NCBI GenBank assembly: GCA_963709775.1
Contig: CAVPXS010000010.1
Span: 1-64,000 of the forward strand
DNA: 64,000 nucleotides
Reading direction: 5' to 3'
Source: Salinimicrobium sp963709775
GTDB lineage: Bacteria; Bacteroidota; Bacteroidia; Flavobacteriales; Flavobacteriaceae
Within the stretch, counting starts at the first letter, position 1, and each line of letters opens with the position of its first letter. The notes under the pieces are model-generated. The model was not told the DNA's origin and ran no database searches. It saw only the letters and a list, made by a program, of their open reading frames with translations. Position numbers and translations under genes: made by a program. Below are positions 7,692 through 17,972 of the stretch, piece by piece.

Positions 7692-10600
7692 TTAATGAGC
7701 CATACACCCATGTCCAGTGCTCTCCTCATGCCATCCAAAAGAAGGATTGTAGCGGTTGTTCTCCCAGTAAAATGGTAACCTTTCCTTTGGCTCGTTTCCG
7801 ATCTCGTTCATGGTTTCAGCGTCATAAAGCCTTCCGTTTACCATGGTGTAGATGATGCTGTTGGTGTTCTTAATATCCTCCAGCGGATTCTCTTCCATCA
7901 CGATCAAGATCGGCTAGCTTTCCTTCTTCAAGGGAACCTATCTCGCTGCCCAACCCGATATATTCCGCGGAATTGATGGTAGCGGTTTGCAGCGCTTCCA
8001 TGTTGCTCATGCCGCCCATTTGTATCAGCCAAAGCTCCCAGTGAGCTCCAAGCCCCTGAAGTTGTCCATGCGCACCCATATTCACTTTCACGCCTTCATC
8101 AGAAAGTTGTTTGGCAGTTTCTGAAACCAAAATAGGTCCCTGCTCATATTCTTCTTCCGGCAAAGTGGTGCGGTGTCTGGAACGGGAATCAATGACTGAC
8201 CGCGGAGTGAAATTCAGCAGTTTTTCGTTCTCCCATACATTGGTCTTGTCATAGAAATAATATTCCCCGTTGATTCCGCCGTAGTTCACGATCAGCGTTG
8301 GAGTGTAGCCGGTGTCGCTGTTGCCCCAAAGGGTAAGCACATCTTTATAAACCGGCGCCACGGGAATGTTGTGCTCGATCCCGGTATGCCCGTCCACGAT
8401 CATGTTCATGTTGTGCAAAAAGGTACTTCCACCTTCGGGCACCACGTTCATATCGAGTTCTTTTGCTGCCTGCATCACCTGTTGGCGTTGCTCACGGCGC
8501 GGCTGATTGTAACTTTTTACTGAAGTCGCCCCAAAAGCCTTGGTCCTTCTCAAAGCCGAACGCGCGTCTTCCAGGCTGTTGATCTCTGCTTTAAAATCCC
8601 CTTCGGCCCCGTACAGGATGATCCCGGTGGAGTAGAGGCGTGGGCCAACCATTTCACCGCTCTTGATCAATTCGGCCATTCCAAAGACGGTTTCGCTTAA
8701 AGCCGAAGGATCATGTGCCGTGGTCACCCCGTAAGCCAGGTTGGCAAATGCCGGCCAGTGCTGCTGCGGAGTCAATCCATATCTAAAGGCGCCAATGTGA
8801 GCATGGGCATCCACCATTCCGGGCATGATCGTTTTTCCTGCCACGTCGTAAATTTTCGCGTTTTTCGGAACATTTACTTCGGAAGCTGTTCCTATCTGCA
8901 CGATCTTGTTGCCTTCGATCACGATACTTCCGTTCTCGATCACCTTATCGCCGTCCATGGTAATGATGCGCGCATTGGTGAAAGCGATCTGTCCCTTCGG
9001 AACATCTGTCTTCACCTGCAGCCCGATCTTTGTTCCCTCTTCGGTAATTGGCGGAATGGAATCCACAGAATTCTCTAAAAAGGTAAAACGCTCGGTAATT
9101 TTGTTGGTGAAATATTCATCTCCTAAAGTCCAGTGTACATTTTGGCTGTCGTTCGACCAGTGCAGGTTGATCCCCGCATCTTTCGCCAGCTGACTCACCG
9201 GAAGGGTTTTACTGTCAGGTCCAATTTCCACAGCTTTTCCTGCCATGACCAGTGGAGCAACGTATGCTTTGTGCAGGTTGCTGAAGGCTACCCATTTATT
9301 GTCGGGACTTGGAACAAGACGTCCGCCGTATTTGGATTCGATGTGGGTGCGCTCGTCCTTTCCGTTGAGGTCGATACTCTTCAGGGATTTGGTGAGGTTT
9401 CCGAATAAATATCCGCCTGTTTGGAACAGGATGCGGTCGTTATTGGTGTTGAACATGGCAAACTCGCCCTCATCGTTGATCTTTCTCATATTTTCTCCGG
9501 AAGCCTTCATCAGGTAAATTCCGGGATTCTTGGTAAAGGTCCTTCCCAGGTCAGAGTTTCCACCTTCCTTGTTGAAGACGATCATGCTGCCGTCGCTCGA
9601 AAAAGAAGGGTTCCTGAAAATGCCTTTTTCAGCAGTCAGTTTTTTGGCATTTCTGCCGTTAAGGCCAATAGTTCTTACTGCGCCCATGTTGTCATCGCTC
9701 CAGGTCACGTAGACGATGCTCTTTCCGTCGGGAGAGAACGCAGGTTCGAATTCAAATTCTTCAGCATCGGTGATGCGCTGCGGAGTTCCGTTCGGAAGGT
9801 TTTTCTTCCACAGGTAACCCACGGCATTAAAGACCAAAGTCTTTCCGTCGGGGGAAGTAACTGCGTGACGGATCACTTTCGGATTAAATTCTTCTGTATG
9901 CACCTGGTGATCGGTGTGGTGGCTTTCGGCTATTTTGATGGTGGTGTCGACGTTGAAAGGTATTTCTGAAACATTGGTGTTGTCAATGTTCACTTTTTTG
10001 ATCTTTCCTTCGGCCCACATCACAATGTCTTTGTTGTTTGGCATCCAGCTGAAACCGGGATATACCCCGAAGATCGCCCATGCTTCCTGCTGATCTTTGC
10101 TCAGCTGGTCGTATACCGGCCATTCCTCTCCCGTCTCCAGGTCGTGGATGAACAGTACAGATTTCGTGCGCACCCGCTTTACAAAAGCAAGTTTTTTCCC
10201 GTCAGGAGAAACCTGCGGTCTTGCAGCACCACCGGGTCCGCCGGTTACGCGGTCGATCTCTCCGGTTTTAAAGTCGTAACGGTTGATCACATAGATCTGC
10301 TTGTTGGGATCTTTGTTGTATTGAAAAGCTCCTCCGGGATATTCATCCTGACTGTAGTAAAGATAACGGCCATCGGAGGAAATACTGGGTTCATTCATAT
10401 CCTGCTGGTCATTCTTCTTTTCCACAAGCTGGATCCCTGCTTTTCCTGCACCTAAATGGTACATCCACATTTCCCCGGCACCAAGGGAGCGGCCGGAGGT
10501 AAAGTGCTTTCGGGCAACGATCGCGTTCCCGTCGGGCATCCACTCGGCGTTGTTTAGCAGCCTGAAGTTTTCATGCGTAAGTTGTTTGGCGTTCTTGCCG

Positions 10601-10974
10601 TTTGCATCCATGATCCAGATGTTGTCTCCGCCACCGGCGTCGCTGGTATAGGAGATGCTTTTCCCATCTGGGCTAAAGCGCGGCTGCACGTCATAGGCCA
10701 TCCCGCTGGTAAGCGCGGTAGCTTTTCCACCACTTATCGGCATGATGTATAGATCCCCTAAAAGGTCAAAAACGATCTGCTTTCCATCGGGGCTTACATC
10801 GAGGTTCATCCAGGTGCCTTCATCTGTATTGAGAGGCACTTCCTTGATGTTCCAGTCATCGGTATAGGGATCATTGACATCCCATTTTTTTTCATCTTTC
10901 TTTTCTTCTTCCTGCGCAAATACTACGGAGGTTGACATTAGCAGCAGCAATGCCAGTAGCGATTTATGGATCAT
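7692..10974 (-). CDS. Secreted beta-propeller amidohydrolase (PD40/TolB-like plus amidohydrolase domain), one frameshift
   Basis: A large periplasmic enzyme of about 1093 aa. It has a signal peptide (residues 1-21, ending VVFAQ), then a long run of PD40/TolB-like propeller blades (about 50-640; repeated SPDGK-x-[IL] motifs such as DVSPDGKQIVFD), then a metal-dependent amidohydrolase domain from about 690 with MPGMVDAHAHIG (His-x-His metal ligands) and GHTGIEHN. The C-terminus continues in a second frame as IVMEENPLEDIKNT to the stop at 7692. The break at about 7907 is one extra base in codons reading K-L-A-D-L, where relatives continue GKLADLIV. It is probably a peptidase-like or imidazolonepropionase-like hydrolase; substrate unknown. 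Confidence 0.85.
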
Positions 10975-11085
10975 ATAAAAATTTGGAATTTAAGAGGGCT
11001 AAATATAGGGATTTTTTGAGGGTTCGCAGACCGAACCTTTAAGGGTTGAAAAACCTATTTAAAAAGGCAATTTTAATAAAACTTT

Positions 11086-11109
11086 TGTAGGAATTTATAG
11101 TATTTTTAG
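11086..11109. repeat. TGTAGG element upstream of outer-membrane gene (copy 1, half)
   Basis: TGTAGGAATTTATAGTATTT lies 45-70 bp upstream of the ATG at 11155. It matches the left part of 35-bp elements at 11805 and 15024, both also upstream of genes for exported proteins. It may be a shared regulatory site. Confidence 0.4.
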
Positions 11110-11154
11110 CTTATGTATTTATAATATTTTATTTACTCTTAAACCTTATATATC

Positions 11155-11715
11155 ATGATCAAAAAGATCGTTTTTTCGCTTTGTTTTGTGTTTTTCTCTT
11201 TTTCAGTTATGGCTCAGGAAACTGATGTGAATCCCGGCACCTCCTTTGGCGTCTTTGCCGGTGCAGGTAATATAAATCACGTGTCTGACGCTCCTTTTCC
11301 TTATAGCCTTCCCTATAATCCCGGAGTAGGAGAGAGCTTTTTAATAGGTGTCTTTCTTGATGTTCCTTTGAGTGAAAACCTCTTTTTTAAACCTGAACTA
11401 AATTATTTAAGCTCCAACAAATCAACCGGCTACCTGGAAGTAGCTCCATTATTGAAATACAATTTATTTGATTCTAATTTTAATGTTCTTGCTGGGCCGC
11501 AGGCTAAAATAATTATCACAGAGCTCAATGAAGATTTTTATAGAAGAACGGGATTCGAACTGGCCGGAGGCCTGAGTTATGACTTTGGCAGTAAATGGTT
11601 CGTACAGGCAAAATATGCCTATGAACTGACAAATAGATATAAAGAAGAAGTTCCCGCCGGAGGATCTGAAATGCATTTTGAAACCTGGACTGTGGGTGTT
11701 GGTTTTAAATTCTAA
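11155..11715 (+). CDS. Outer-membrane beta-barrel protein
   Basis: A 186-aa protein with a clear signal peptide (residues 1-20, cleaved after VMAQ) and alternating amphipathic strands ending in a C-terminal aromatic residue (VGVGFKF), as expected of small PorT/OmpW-like barrels of Bacteroidetes. No catalytic motif is visible. It is a single gene, preceded by a TGTAGG element and an AT-rich promoter region. The function is unknown; a structural or immune-reactive surface protein is plausible. Confidence 0.75.
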   Translation: MIKKIVFSLCFVFFSFSVMAQETDVNPGTSFGVFAGAGNINHVSDAPFPYSLPYNPGVGESFLIGVFLDVPLSENLFFKPELNYLSSNKSTGYLEVAPLLKYNLFDSNFNVLAGPQAKIIITELNEDFYRRTGFELAGGLSYDFGSKWFVQAKYAYELTNRYKEEVPAGGSEMHFETWTVGVGFKF

Positions 11716-11804
11716 ATAATCATCTCATAACAACCCATTCTTGTCTTACTTCTCCTCAGCTACGGAAGGACTGGTTTTGAAGTTTTCTCAAGAAAAGAGG
11801 GCCC

Positions 11805-11839
11805 TGTAAGAAATTGTGTTATTTTTAACAATCCCTACA
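11805..11839. repeat. TGTAGG...CCTACA element (copy 2)
   Basis: A 35-bp imperfect inverted element, starting TGTAAG and ending with ATTTTTAACAATCCCTACA, about 100 bp upstream of the M23 peptidase gene. It is nearly the same as 15024-15058. Confidence 0.45.
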
Positions 11840-11938
11840 AACTTATAGCACCGGAATAATACCGGTATAATAGCAATAACGTATCCTTGCTTTTAGTGAT
11901 ATATTGGCAATAATTTTAAACAAAATCTAAATTATATT

Positions 11939-12760
11939 ATGAAAAAACAGAAATTTTACTCAATACTTATATTTTTAATATTTACTTTTTCTAGTTATGC
12001 CGAGAATAGGGTTAAGATATACTATGAGAAAAATAATAATGGGTATAGTGTATATGCTGACAATAAAGAATATTGCCCAGCAACAGTCAAAATTCATTTT
12101 GAAGTAACGAATCTGGATATTTCAGGTGGAAATGACCAATACTATATTATCGATCCATTAAAAGAAAAACAACTCTTAACTACTTTATCGGTTAAAGATG
12201 TTAAAAAATCATATGGATTCAAGTACACTTACAAATCAAACTTAGGAAATCATAATCTGAAAAAATATAATTCAGATTTCATTTATGATTTACCATTTTC
12301 AATATCAAATTCATTTAAAGTATATCAAGGCTACAATGGAAATTTCTCTCATCAAGATCAAAATGCACTAGATTTTACTATGCCTGTAGGAACAGAAATT
12401 AAAGCTGTCAGAGATGGAGTAGTAGTAAAAGTTGTGGATGAAAATTCAAAAAATTGTGGTGAAGAGTCTTGCAAAAAATACAACAATCTTATAATTGTTT
12501 ATCATTCTGATGGAACTTTTGCAGAGTACACCCATATTAGAAAAGACGGATCAGTTGTAAATGTTGGTGAAACTATAAAAAAGGGAAATACAATAGCCTA
12601 TAGCGGTAATGTTGGTTGGAGTACAGGTCCACATCTACACCTGGTCATATATTTACAAAAATTAGAAAATAGAGAAACTTTAGAAACAAAGTTTAAAATA
12701 GGAAATGGTGAAAAAACAGAATATTTAGCTGAGAACAAAACATATGAACGAAACTACTAA
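11939..12760 (+). CDS. Secreted M23-family metallopeptidase
   Basis: A 273-aa protein with a signal peptide (residues 1-21, ending SSYA) and a C-terminal M23 (LytM/lysostaphin-type) domain. Zinc-binding positions are visible as HQDQNALDF (about residues 139-147) and GPHLHLVIY (about 231-239), with GNVGWSTG before the last motif. Such enzymes cut peptidoglycan cross-bridges or act in envelope turnover in the periplasm. The gene is markedly AT-rich compared with its neighbours, is followed directly by attC-like repeats, and may have been acquired as a mobile cassette (inference). The upstream half (about 22-120) has no recognised domain. Confidence 0.85.
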   Translation: MKKQKFYSILIFLIFTFSSYAENRVKIYYEKNNNGYSVYADNKEYCPATVKIHFEVTNLDISGGNDQYYIIDPLKEKQLLTTLSVKDVKKSYGFKYTYKSNLGNHNLKKYNSDFIYDLPFSISNSFKVYQGYNGNFSHQDQNALDFTMPVGTEIKAVRDGVVVKVVDENSKNCGEESCKKYNNLIIVYHSDGTFAEYTHIRKDGSVVNVGETIKKGNTIAYSGNVGWSTGPHLHLVIYLQKLENRETLETKFKIGNGEKTEYLAENKTYERNY

Positions 12761-12895
12761 AACTATTGCCAACAACATATAAAAACAATTCTTAAACCTG
12801 TCTCAAATCGAAAGTCCGTTCTCGCTTGCTCAGCGGATTGTCCTGCGGACAATCACGCGCGCCAGCTCGCACAGTTTTTATACGGGACGTTACCA
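12761..12895. repeat. attC-like imperfect inverted repeat, copy 1
   Basis: It starts GCCAACAACATATAAAAAC and ends GTTTTTATACGGGACGTTACC, so the outer arms pair over roughly 15 bp with a large imperfect stem between. It resembles integron attC or flavobacterial cassette-boundary repeats. No integrase gene is visible in the window. Confidence 0.5.
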
Positions 12896-12937
12896 AAAAT
12901 GGCTCCCAGAAAATATCAGATCAAACAATTTTATAAA

Positions 12938-13075
12938 ATGCCAAATACTAAAAACACTCTAAAAAATCATTATAGTAAAAAAGAAATTTTTGCAGTTGGG
13001 CTAAGCTTCCTTTTTTTCTATTCAATTTTTTCAAATTGGGATTTAATAAAAAGCTGGATTTCGGACTTGTTTTAA
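12938..13075 (+). CDS. Small membrane protein between attC-like repeats
   Basis: A 45-aa open frame (MPNTKNTLKNHYSKKEI...) with one hydrophobic stretch (about residues 18-31, FAVGLSFLFFYSIF) followed by NWDLIKSW. Similar short N-terminally basic proteins with a terminal N-W-D segment are common in Bacteroidetes cassette-like regions, as far as I recall. It lies between two attC-like repeats and could be the content of one cassette. The function is unknown; no SD-like site is obvious. Confidence 0.45.
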   Translation: MPNTKNTLKNHYSKKEIFAVGLSFLFFYSIFSNWDLIKSWISDLF

Positions 13076-13171
13076 AAGCGGGCCAAAATTCGGTCGGACA
13101 GCGAAGCGGACATTTTGATCCGGCCATAAAAACGATTGCAAAAGCCTGTTTACTCAAACGCGTCGCCAAAT

Positions 13172-13260
13172 TTGGTAACAACATATAAAAACAATGCTAA
13201 AACCAGTTTTGAATCGAAAGTCTTTGTGAGCTCAGTTTTATACGGTACGTTGTGCAATAA
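13172..13260. repeat. attC-like imperfect inverted repeat, copy 2
   Basis: GGTAACAACATATAAAAAC on the left and GTTTTATACGGTACGTTGTGC on the right bracket a short AAACCAGTTT-type stem. It is the same design as the copy at 12761 but shorter. The GIY-YIG gene starts about 35 bp to the right. Confidence 0.5.
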
Positions 13261-13292
13261 TAAAAGGCGAATAAAACCATCTCAATACCTCT

Positions 13293-14158
13293 ATGAAAAA
13301 CTTCGGTAAAACCATAAAGATCTTCCTTGTAGACGGGGAGCCAAATGGCAGGATGACCTGCGAATTGTCTAACTGGACCGGTAAGGCATTGAAGATTCCA
13401 AGAAAGAAGATTAAAGAATCTTCAGATCGGCCGGAGTTGGAGAATACCGGCATCTACATTCTTTTTGGAAAATCTGATAAATCAGAAAATAAAGAGCTGG
13501 CCTACATAGGTGAAGCAGAGGGGATTTATAAAAGATTGAACCAGCATTTATCTGCAAAGGATTTCTGGAACGAAGCCCTTGTCTTTGTAAGCAAGGATGA
13601 AAACCTTAATAAAGCTCACATCAAATACCTGGAAAGCAGGTTACATGAAATTGCGTTGAAAGTTAATCGTTACGACCTGGAAAATGGTAATTTGCCACCG
13701 AGGTCTTCGATATCAGAATCTGACAAAGCAGAAATGGAAGAGTTCCTGGAGAACATCAGACTGTTGGTGAATTCTTTAGGATATAAAATATTTGAAGAGC
13801 TAAGAAAAGCCCAAACAACTCAGGAGGAGGTAAGACAATACCTTTTATATCAATTCTGTAAGAGGTGCCAACGCAAAAGGGCAAATGACAAACGAAGGAT
13901 TTGTCGTTTTAAAAGATTCAGAAATAGCAAATTCCATTACCAATTCTTTCCCGCAGAATTGGGTGAAATTTAGACAAAGTTTGATTGATGATAACATTAT
14001 TGTTCAGGTCAATCAATAAACTCGTTTTGAGAGAAGATCATTTGTTTTCCAGTCCGTCAGCTGCAGCTGCTGTTGTAATGGGAAGAAGCGCAAATGGTTT
14101 AACGGAGTGGAAACTCAATGATGGGCGTCCTTTAAAAACGGTAGAATCTAACTCCTAA
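13293..14158 (+). pseudogene. GIY-YIG nuclease-like protein with C-terminal DUF4357, two frameshifts
   Basis: Residues 48-100 hold the GIY-YIG fold (NTGIYILFG, then LAYIGEAEGIYKRLNQH), and a helical region follows. The intact frame runs to 13973, but the family-typical C-terminal DUF4357 domain continues in other frames: VRGANAKGQMTNEGFVVLK from about 13858 and LFSSPSAAAAVVMGRSANG from about 14040, ending at 14158. Two one-base insertions (about 13850 and 14015) explain the breaks and give a 287-aa protein. The role is unknown; GIY-YIG/DUF4357 proteins are often found with defence or mobile genes. It sits directly after attC-like repeats. Confidence 0.7.
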
Positions 14159-14172
14159 AAAATCTTTCAAAA

Positions 14173-14862
14173 ATGACAAAATTTCTATTTCTTCTGTTCT
14201 TTTGCCTGTTGACAACAAGCTGCATTGATGATGAAATTAGAAGACCTATTGCTTCAGGCGCTCCTCAAGAAAAGGAATTTGAAGAAATCAAAGCTGTCGC
14301 CCATTTGCCGGTGCATATTGACAGCACAAAATACCTGTTGCATCCTGTAGGGGAACTGGGGGAGGAGAGGTCAGGTTACTTCAGCTCTGGAAGTTCGGCG
14401 GGAAGTAATGTTTTTCAGTCTTCAGATGTGATTCGGGGGAGAATGACCAACATTAAATTTCAGCAGTTAGATTCCGAAGAAATTGTGCCGCTAACGAACG
14501 AGCGGGTGGTGATCTATTCTGTTCAATTTCTGCGCAGCATCTTTGAAAATACCGGAAAACAGTTTCTGATTTACGAAATGCGGGATCGGGATACCAATGG
14601 TGATGAGAACCTGGATGGGGAAGATGCAAGCTCACTTTACATTAGCAACATTAACGGAGAAAACTTCAGAAAACTCACTCCCGAAGGTCAGCACCTGCTG
14701 CAATTAACGGTGGTTGATGAGTTGAACCGGCTCTACTTCAAAACCAGTGAAGATAGCAATGGAGACGGGGAATTCGATAATAACGACCGGCAGCATGTAT
14801 ATTATGTAGACCTGGCTTCCGAAGCATTAAACGTCACAGCATACTTTCCGCTAAAAAATTAG
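14173..14862 (+). CDS. Lipoprotein with Asp-rich calcium-loop motifs
   Basis: A 229-aa protein with a lipoprotein signal (lipobox LLTTSC, Cys at residue 17). The second half has two EF-hand-like Asp/Asn loops (DTNGDENLDGED, and DSNGDGEFDNND further on) between strands that resemble PD40 propeller blades (ISNINGENFRKLTPEG). It is probably anchored in the outer membrane and may bind calcium. It starts 14 bp after the GIY-YIG gene. No enzyme motif is seen; the function is unknown. Confidence 0.7.
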   Translation: MTKFLFLLFFCLLTTSCIDDEIRRPIASGAPQEKEFEEIKAVAHLPVHIDSTKYLLHPVGELGEERSGYFSSGSSAGSNVFQSSDVIRGRMTNIKFQQLDSEEIVPLTNERVVIYSVQFLRSIFENTGKQFLIYEMRDRDTNGDENLDGEDASSLYISNINGENFRKLTPEGQHLLQLTVVDELNRLYFKTSEDSNGDGEFDNNDRQHVYYVDLASEALNVTAYFPLKN

Positions 14863-14921
14863 GAGAAATAAACAACTTCTAACTTCGTACCTCTAAAATC
14901 CAACTTCCTCAATATCCTTCC

Positions 14922-14935
14922 AAAAATGCCATTTT
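14922..14935. repeat. REP-like palindrome copy
   Basis: Core AAAAATGCCATTTT followed by CCTCTTCCGCAGCAGCTT, the 3' module shared with the copies at 22958 and 26104. Intergenic, downstream of the lipoprotein. Confidence 0.6.
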
Positions 14936-15023
14936 AAGAACCTCTTCCGCAGCAGCTTCCGACTCAATTTCCGGTTGGCGATAATGAAGAGGTTTAGAAA
15001 GTTTCTCAATGAAAATGCTGCTA

Positions 15024-15058
15024 TGTAGGAATTTATACTATTTTTAACAATCCCTACA
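15024..15058. repeat. TGTAGG...CCTACA element (copy 3)
   Basis: A 35-bp element beginning TGTAGGAATTTATACTATTT and ending AACAATCCCTACA, with inverted ends, 56 bp before the ATG of the beta-barrel protein at 15114. It closely matches 11805-11839. Confidence 0.45.
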
Positions 15059-15113
15059 AAATTATATGTAAAGTAACACTCAACAACGCAAGCGCATTGA
15101 CAATTCAGAAAAA

Positions 15114-16341
15114 ATGAAACAACAATTACTACTAATCCTGGTAACAGCCTTTATAAGCCTTAACTGCTATTCCCAGATTAATTTCGAAAAAGGATATTAC
15201 ATTGATAATGAGGGATCAAAAAACAGATGTCCTGATCAAAAACATTGATTGGAAAAATAATCCCACCGAATTTGAATATAAACTTTCAGAGGATAGCGAA
15301 TCTGAGAATGCCACAATAAAAACAGTAAAGGAATTTGGGATATACAACGTTTCAAAATTCAGTCGGCACCTGGTGAATATTGATAGATCCAGTGGGAATT
15401 TAGATCTTTTGAGTGAAGACAGCAGCCCTCGATTTAAGGAAGAAGAACTTTTTTTAGAAGTATTAATAGAGGGAAAAGCTAATCTATACCTGTATAATGA
15501 TGGTAATATTACAAGATATTTTTACAGTAAGGATGATTCTAAAATTGAACAATTAATATTTAAAAAATATTTGACTCCCAACAATAACATTGGTACAAAT
15601 GAGGGGTACAAACAACAATTATGGAATGATTTGAAATGTTCAGCTTTTACAATGAGAAAAGTTGAGAATGTAGATTACAGGAAAAACGAGTTAGTCAGTT
15701 TTTTTGAAGATTATAACAAGTGCCATAATCAGGACTATATTAATTTTGAAGAAAAGCAACAAAAGGATCTATTCAATTTAAATATCCGGCCCGGTTTTAA
15801 CTATTCATCTCTTTCCATATACAATAAGGTTACCAGTGCCAAGGATACCGATTTTGATAATGAATTCGGGTTCAGGTTAGGAATAGAGGGAGAATTCATC
15901 ATGCCCTTTAACAAAAACAAATGGGCGATCATACTTGAACCAACGTATCGTAACTATAAATCTGAACAGTCGCAGGAATCGGGTAGTGTTTCAGGGGGGA
16001 TCCTTGTTTCAAAAGTTGATTATAAATCAATAGAATTGCCAATAGGGGTGCGGCACTATTTATACTTCAATGATAATTCAAAACTCTTTTTAAACGCTTC
16101 TTATGTTGTTGATCTTAATCTCGATTCAACCCTTGAATTCTTTAGACAGGATGGTTCAATGCACTCCTCACTGGACATTAAACCAAAAGGAGTTATAGCA
16201 CTGGGTGTTGGTTATAAATTTAAGGACAAATACAGCATTGAAATGCGATATCATACCAGCCGGGAACTATTGGTTGATTACGCTTACTGGAGATCTGATT
16301 ATGAAACTATTTCAATGGTATTTGGATATTCCTTGTTTTAA
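15114..16341 (+). CDS. Outer-membrane beta-barrel protein, one frameshift near the N-terminus
   Basis: The natural start is the ATG at 15114, which gives a signal peptide (MKQQLLLILVTAFISLNCYS then Q). At about 15219 a run of A has one extra base; correcting it joins DNEGSK to TDVLIKNIDWKN and yields about 408 aa. The C-terminal half (from about residue 220) has alternating beta strands, GFRLGIEGEFIMPF and later VALGVGYKFKDKYSIEMRY-like stretches, typical of PorT-family barrels. No enzyme motif. It is followed closely by a small membrane protein. Confidence 0.72.
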
Positions 16342-16356
16342 AAAACACCATATAAG

Positions 16357-16509
16357 ATGAATAAGATAAGGATTATTGGTGCACTCCTCTTCTGTATAGG
16401 AATAGCGGTTCATTTTTTAGTGGATACTGAAGATTTCGGCTTCTGGACTGGAGCAGCAATGGGAGCGGGTGTGACTATGTTATTGATCGGGAAACTTAAA
16501 TGGCCTTAA
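16357..16509 (+). CDS. Small two-helix membrane protein
   Basis: A 50-aa open frame (MNKIRIIGALLFCIGIAVHF...) with two hydrophobic segments separated by VDTEDFGFWTG. It starts 15 bp after the barrel protein's stop and probably shares its transcript. The family is unknown; the clean hydrophobic pattern and in-frame stop support it being real. Confidence 0.55.
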   Translation: MNKIRIIGALLFCIGIAVHFLVDTEDFGFWTGAAMGAGVTMLLIGKLKWP

Positions 16510-16605
16510 TTGTTCTCTGCATAGATTAATGTGAATAATCGAATGAAACTTTGTATTTATCCATAGACCTGAAATGTTTTTTAAAGTAATTAAAAAGAAT
16601 CTGTT

Positions 16606-17106
16606 GTGACTAAAACAAATCTCTTTCTCCTTCTCAGCTTTTTACTGGCTGCAAGTTTAACGGGCTGGTTCTATTATCAGGTTGATCATGAGGTGGGGGA
16701 AATTAATTATGATGGCAGCCTGGATGATCCTGCCTTTGAACTTTGTGATGAAGATAGGGTGCAACAGGATTATTCTCCTGTTGGTGCCAATTATCGCGGC
16801 GGAAAAAAAGCGATCGAAAAGGAGCTCCTGGACAGGCTGCAGGAGAAGTTGCTTTTTGAAGGATCAGGGATAATTACCCTCAGGTTTGTCGTGAACTGCA
16901 ATGGGGAAACAGGACGCTTCAGGATATGGGCTATAGACGGGAAAATACAGGAAAAAGAATCTATTCAGGAGCAAATCCATATTTTTAAAACTTCCGTAGC
17001 ACAACTGAAGCATTGGGAACCGGGCTGGTGGAAAGAAAAGAAATTTGACAGCTATTACCAGGTCAATTTTAAGATCAAAAACGGAAAGATCACAGATATT
17101 TTCTAG
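16606..17106 (+). CDS. TonB-C-terminal-like periplasmic protein
   Basis: A 166-aa protein beginning at a GTG, with an N-terminal hydrophobic anchor (about residues 5-25). The segment GIITLRFVVNCNGETGRFRI (about 91-110) resembles the start of TonB_C domains seen in many Bacteroidetes proteins that are not true energy transducers. It is followed after 5 bp by a TPR gene. The function is unknown. The start is uncertain: no ATG lies in frame upstream. Confidence 0.55.
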   Translation: MTKTNLFLLLSFLLAASLTGWFYYQVDHEVGEINYDGSLDDPAFELCDEDRVQQDYSPVGANYRGGKKAIEKELLDRLQEKLLFEGSGIITLRFVVNCNGETGRFRIWAIDGKIQEKESIQEQIHIFKTSVAQLKHWEPGWWKEKKFDSYYQVNFKIKNGKITDIF

Positions 17107-17111
17107 AGCTT

Positions 17112-17955
17112 ATGAGAAAGTTTTTCAACATTCTAAAGATTATCCTTACCGTGATATTGTTTGCCTATTCGCTGTGCTTTCTGCTTTTCATTTTTGTCAT
17201 GCCTAAAGAAAGGCGGTTTGATTTTGCAGGGCATATGCAGGGCAGTTATTTGTCACAGAGCATGTTTGATGTGCTCACCTGGCAGCATCCAACCTTATGC
17301 CAAGGCCTATTTCGAACAGTCGGTAGCTTTGAATAAACGGGGGGAATACGCCAAAGGATTTCGGTTGCTGGACAGGGCGGTTGAGCTGGATCCAAAAATG
17401 CACCTTGGCTATCGCGGGTACATGAAGCTGCGTTTTCTTCGGGATTACGATGCTGCCCTGGCAGATCTTGACCGACTCGATAGTCTTACTCCAAATCATA
17501 CCGATGCGCCCTGGGGAGAAGATATTGATTTTCTAAGAGGGGAAGCCTGGTTTGGAAAAGAAAACTACCGGAAGGCGATCGAAGTATTCAACCGCAGCCT
17601 CGAAAACCAGGGGGAAGATTGGGCAGATATTCAAACCTTCGTTTACCTGGGAATGGCAGAACATGAACTGGGTAATTATGAGCGGGCTATTTTGGAATTC
17701 AACCGGGCCTTAAAATATTCTGCTTCAACTCCCGAAGCACATTTGGGCCTGGCGCAGGTCTATCGGGAAATCGGGGATCCAGGCCTGGCCCGGGAGCACA
17801 TTTTAGAAGCGGAAAAGAGCATGGCCTATAAAAGAGAGGATTCCTACAACGAGTATTTGAATGAGATCTATTACAGTGACATAGCAGCAATGAAGAAGGA
17901 GTTGGATCTTGAGACGGCTTCAACAACTACTGCCGATGAACACTCCCGGTCCTGA
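17112..17955 (+). CDS. Membrane-anchored TPR protein, one frameshift
   Basis: The first frame (17112 to about 17285) gives an N-terminal membrane helix (MRKFFNILKIILTVILFAYS...) and the second frame gives at least four TPR units (EYAKGFRLLDRAVELDPK, YRKAIEVFNRSLENQ, NYERAILEFNRALKYS, then HLGLAQVYREIGD). One extra T in CCTTATGCC at about 17292 explains the break and gives about 280 aa. It is likely an inner-membrane-anchored scaffold with the TPR domain in the periplasm. The partner is unknown. It follows the TonB-like gene directly. Confidence 0.7.
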
Positions 17956-17972
17956 AGTAGAAGCTGAAAAAA

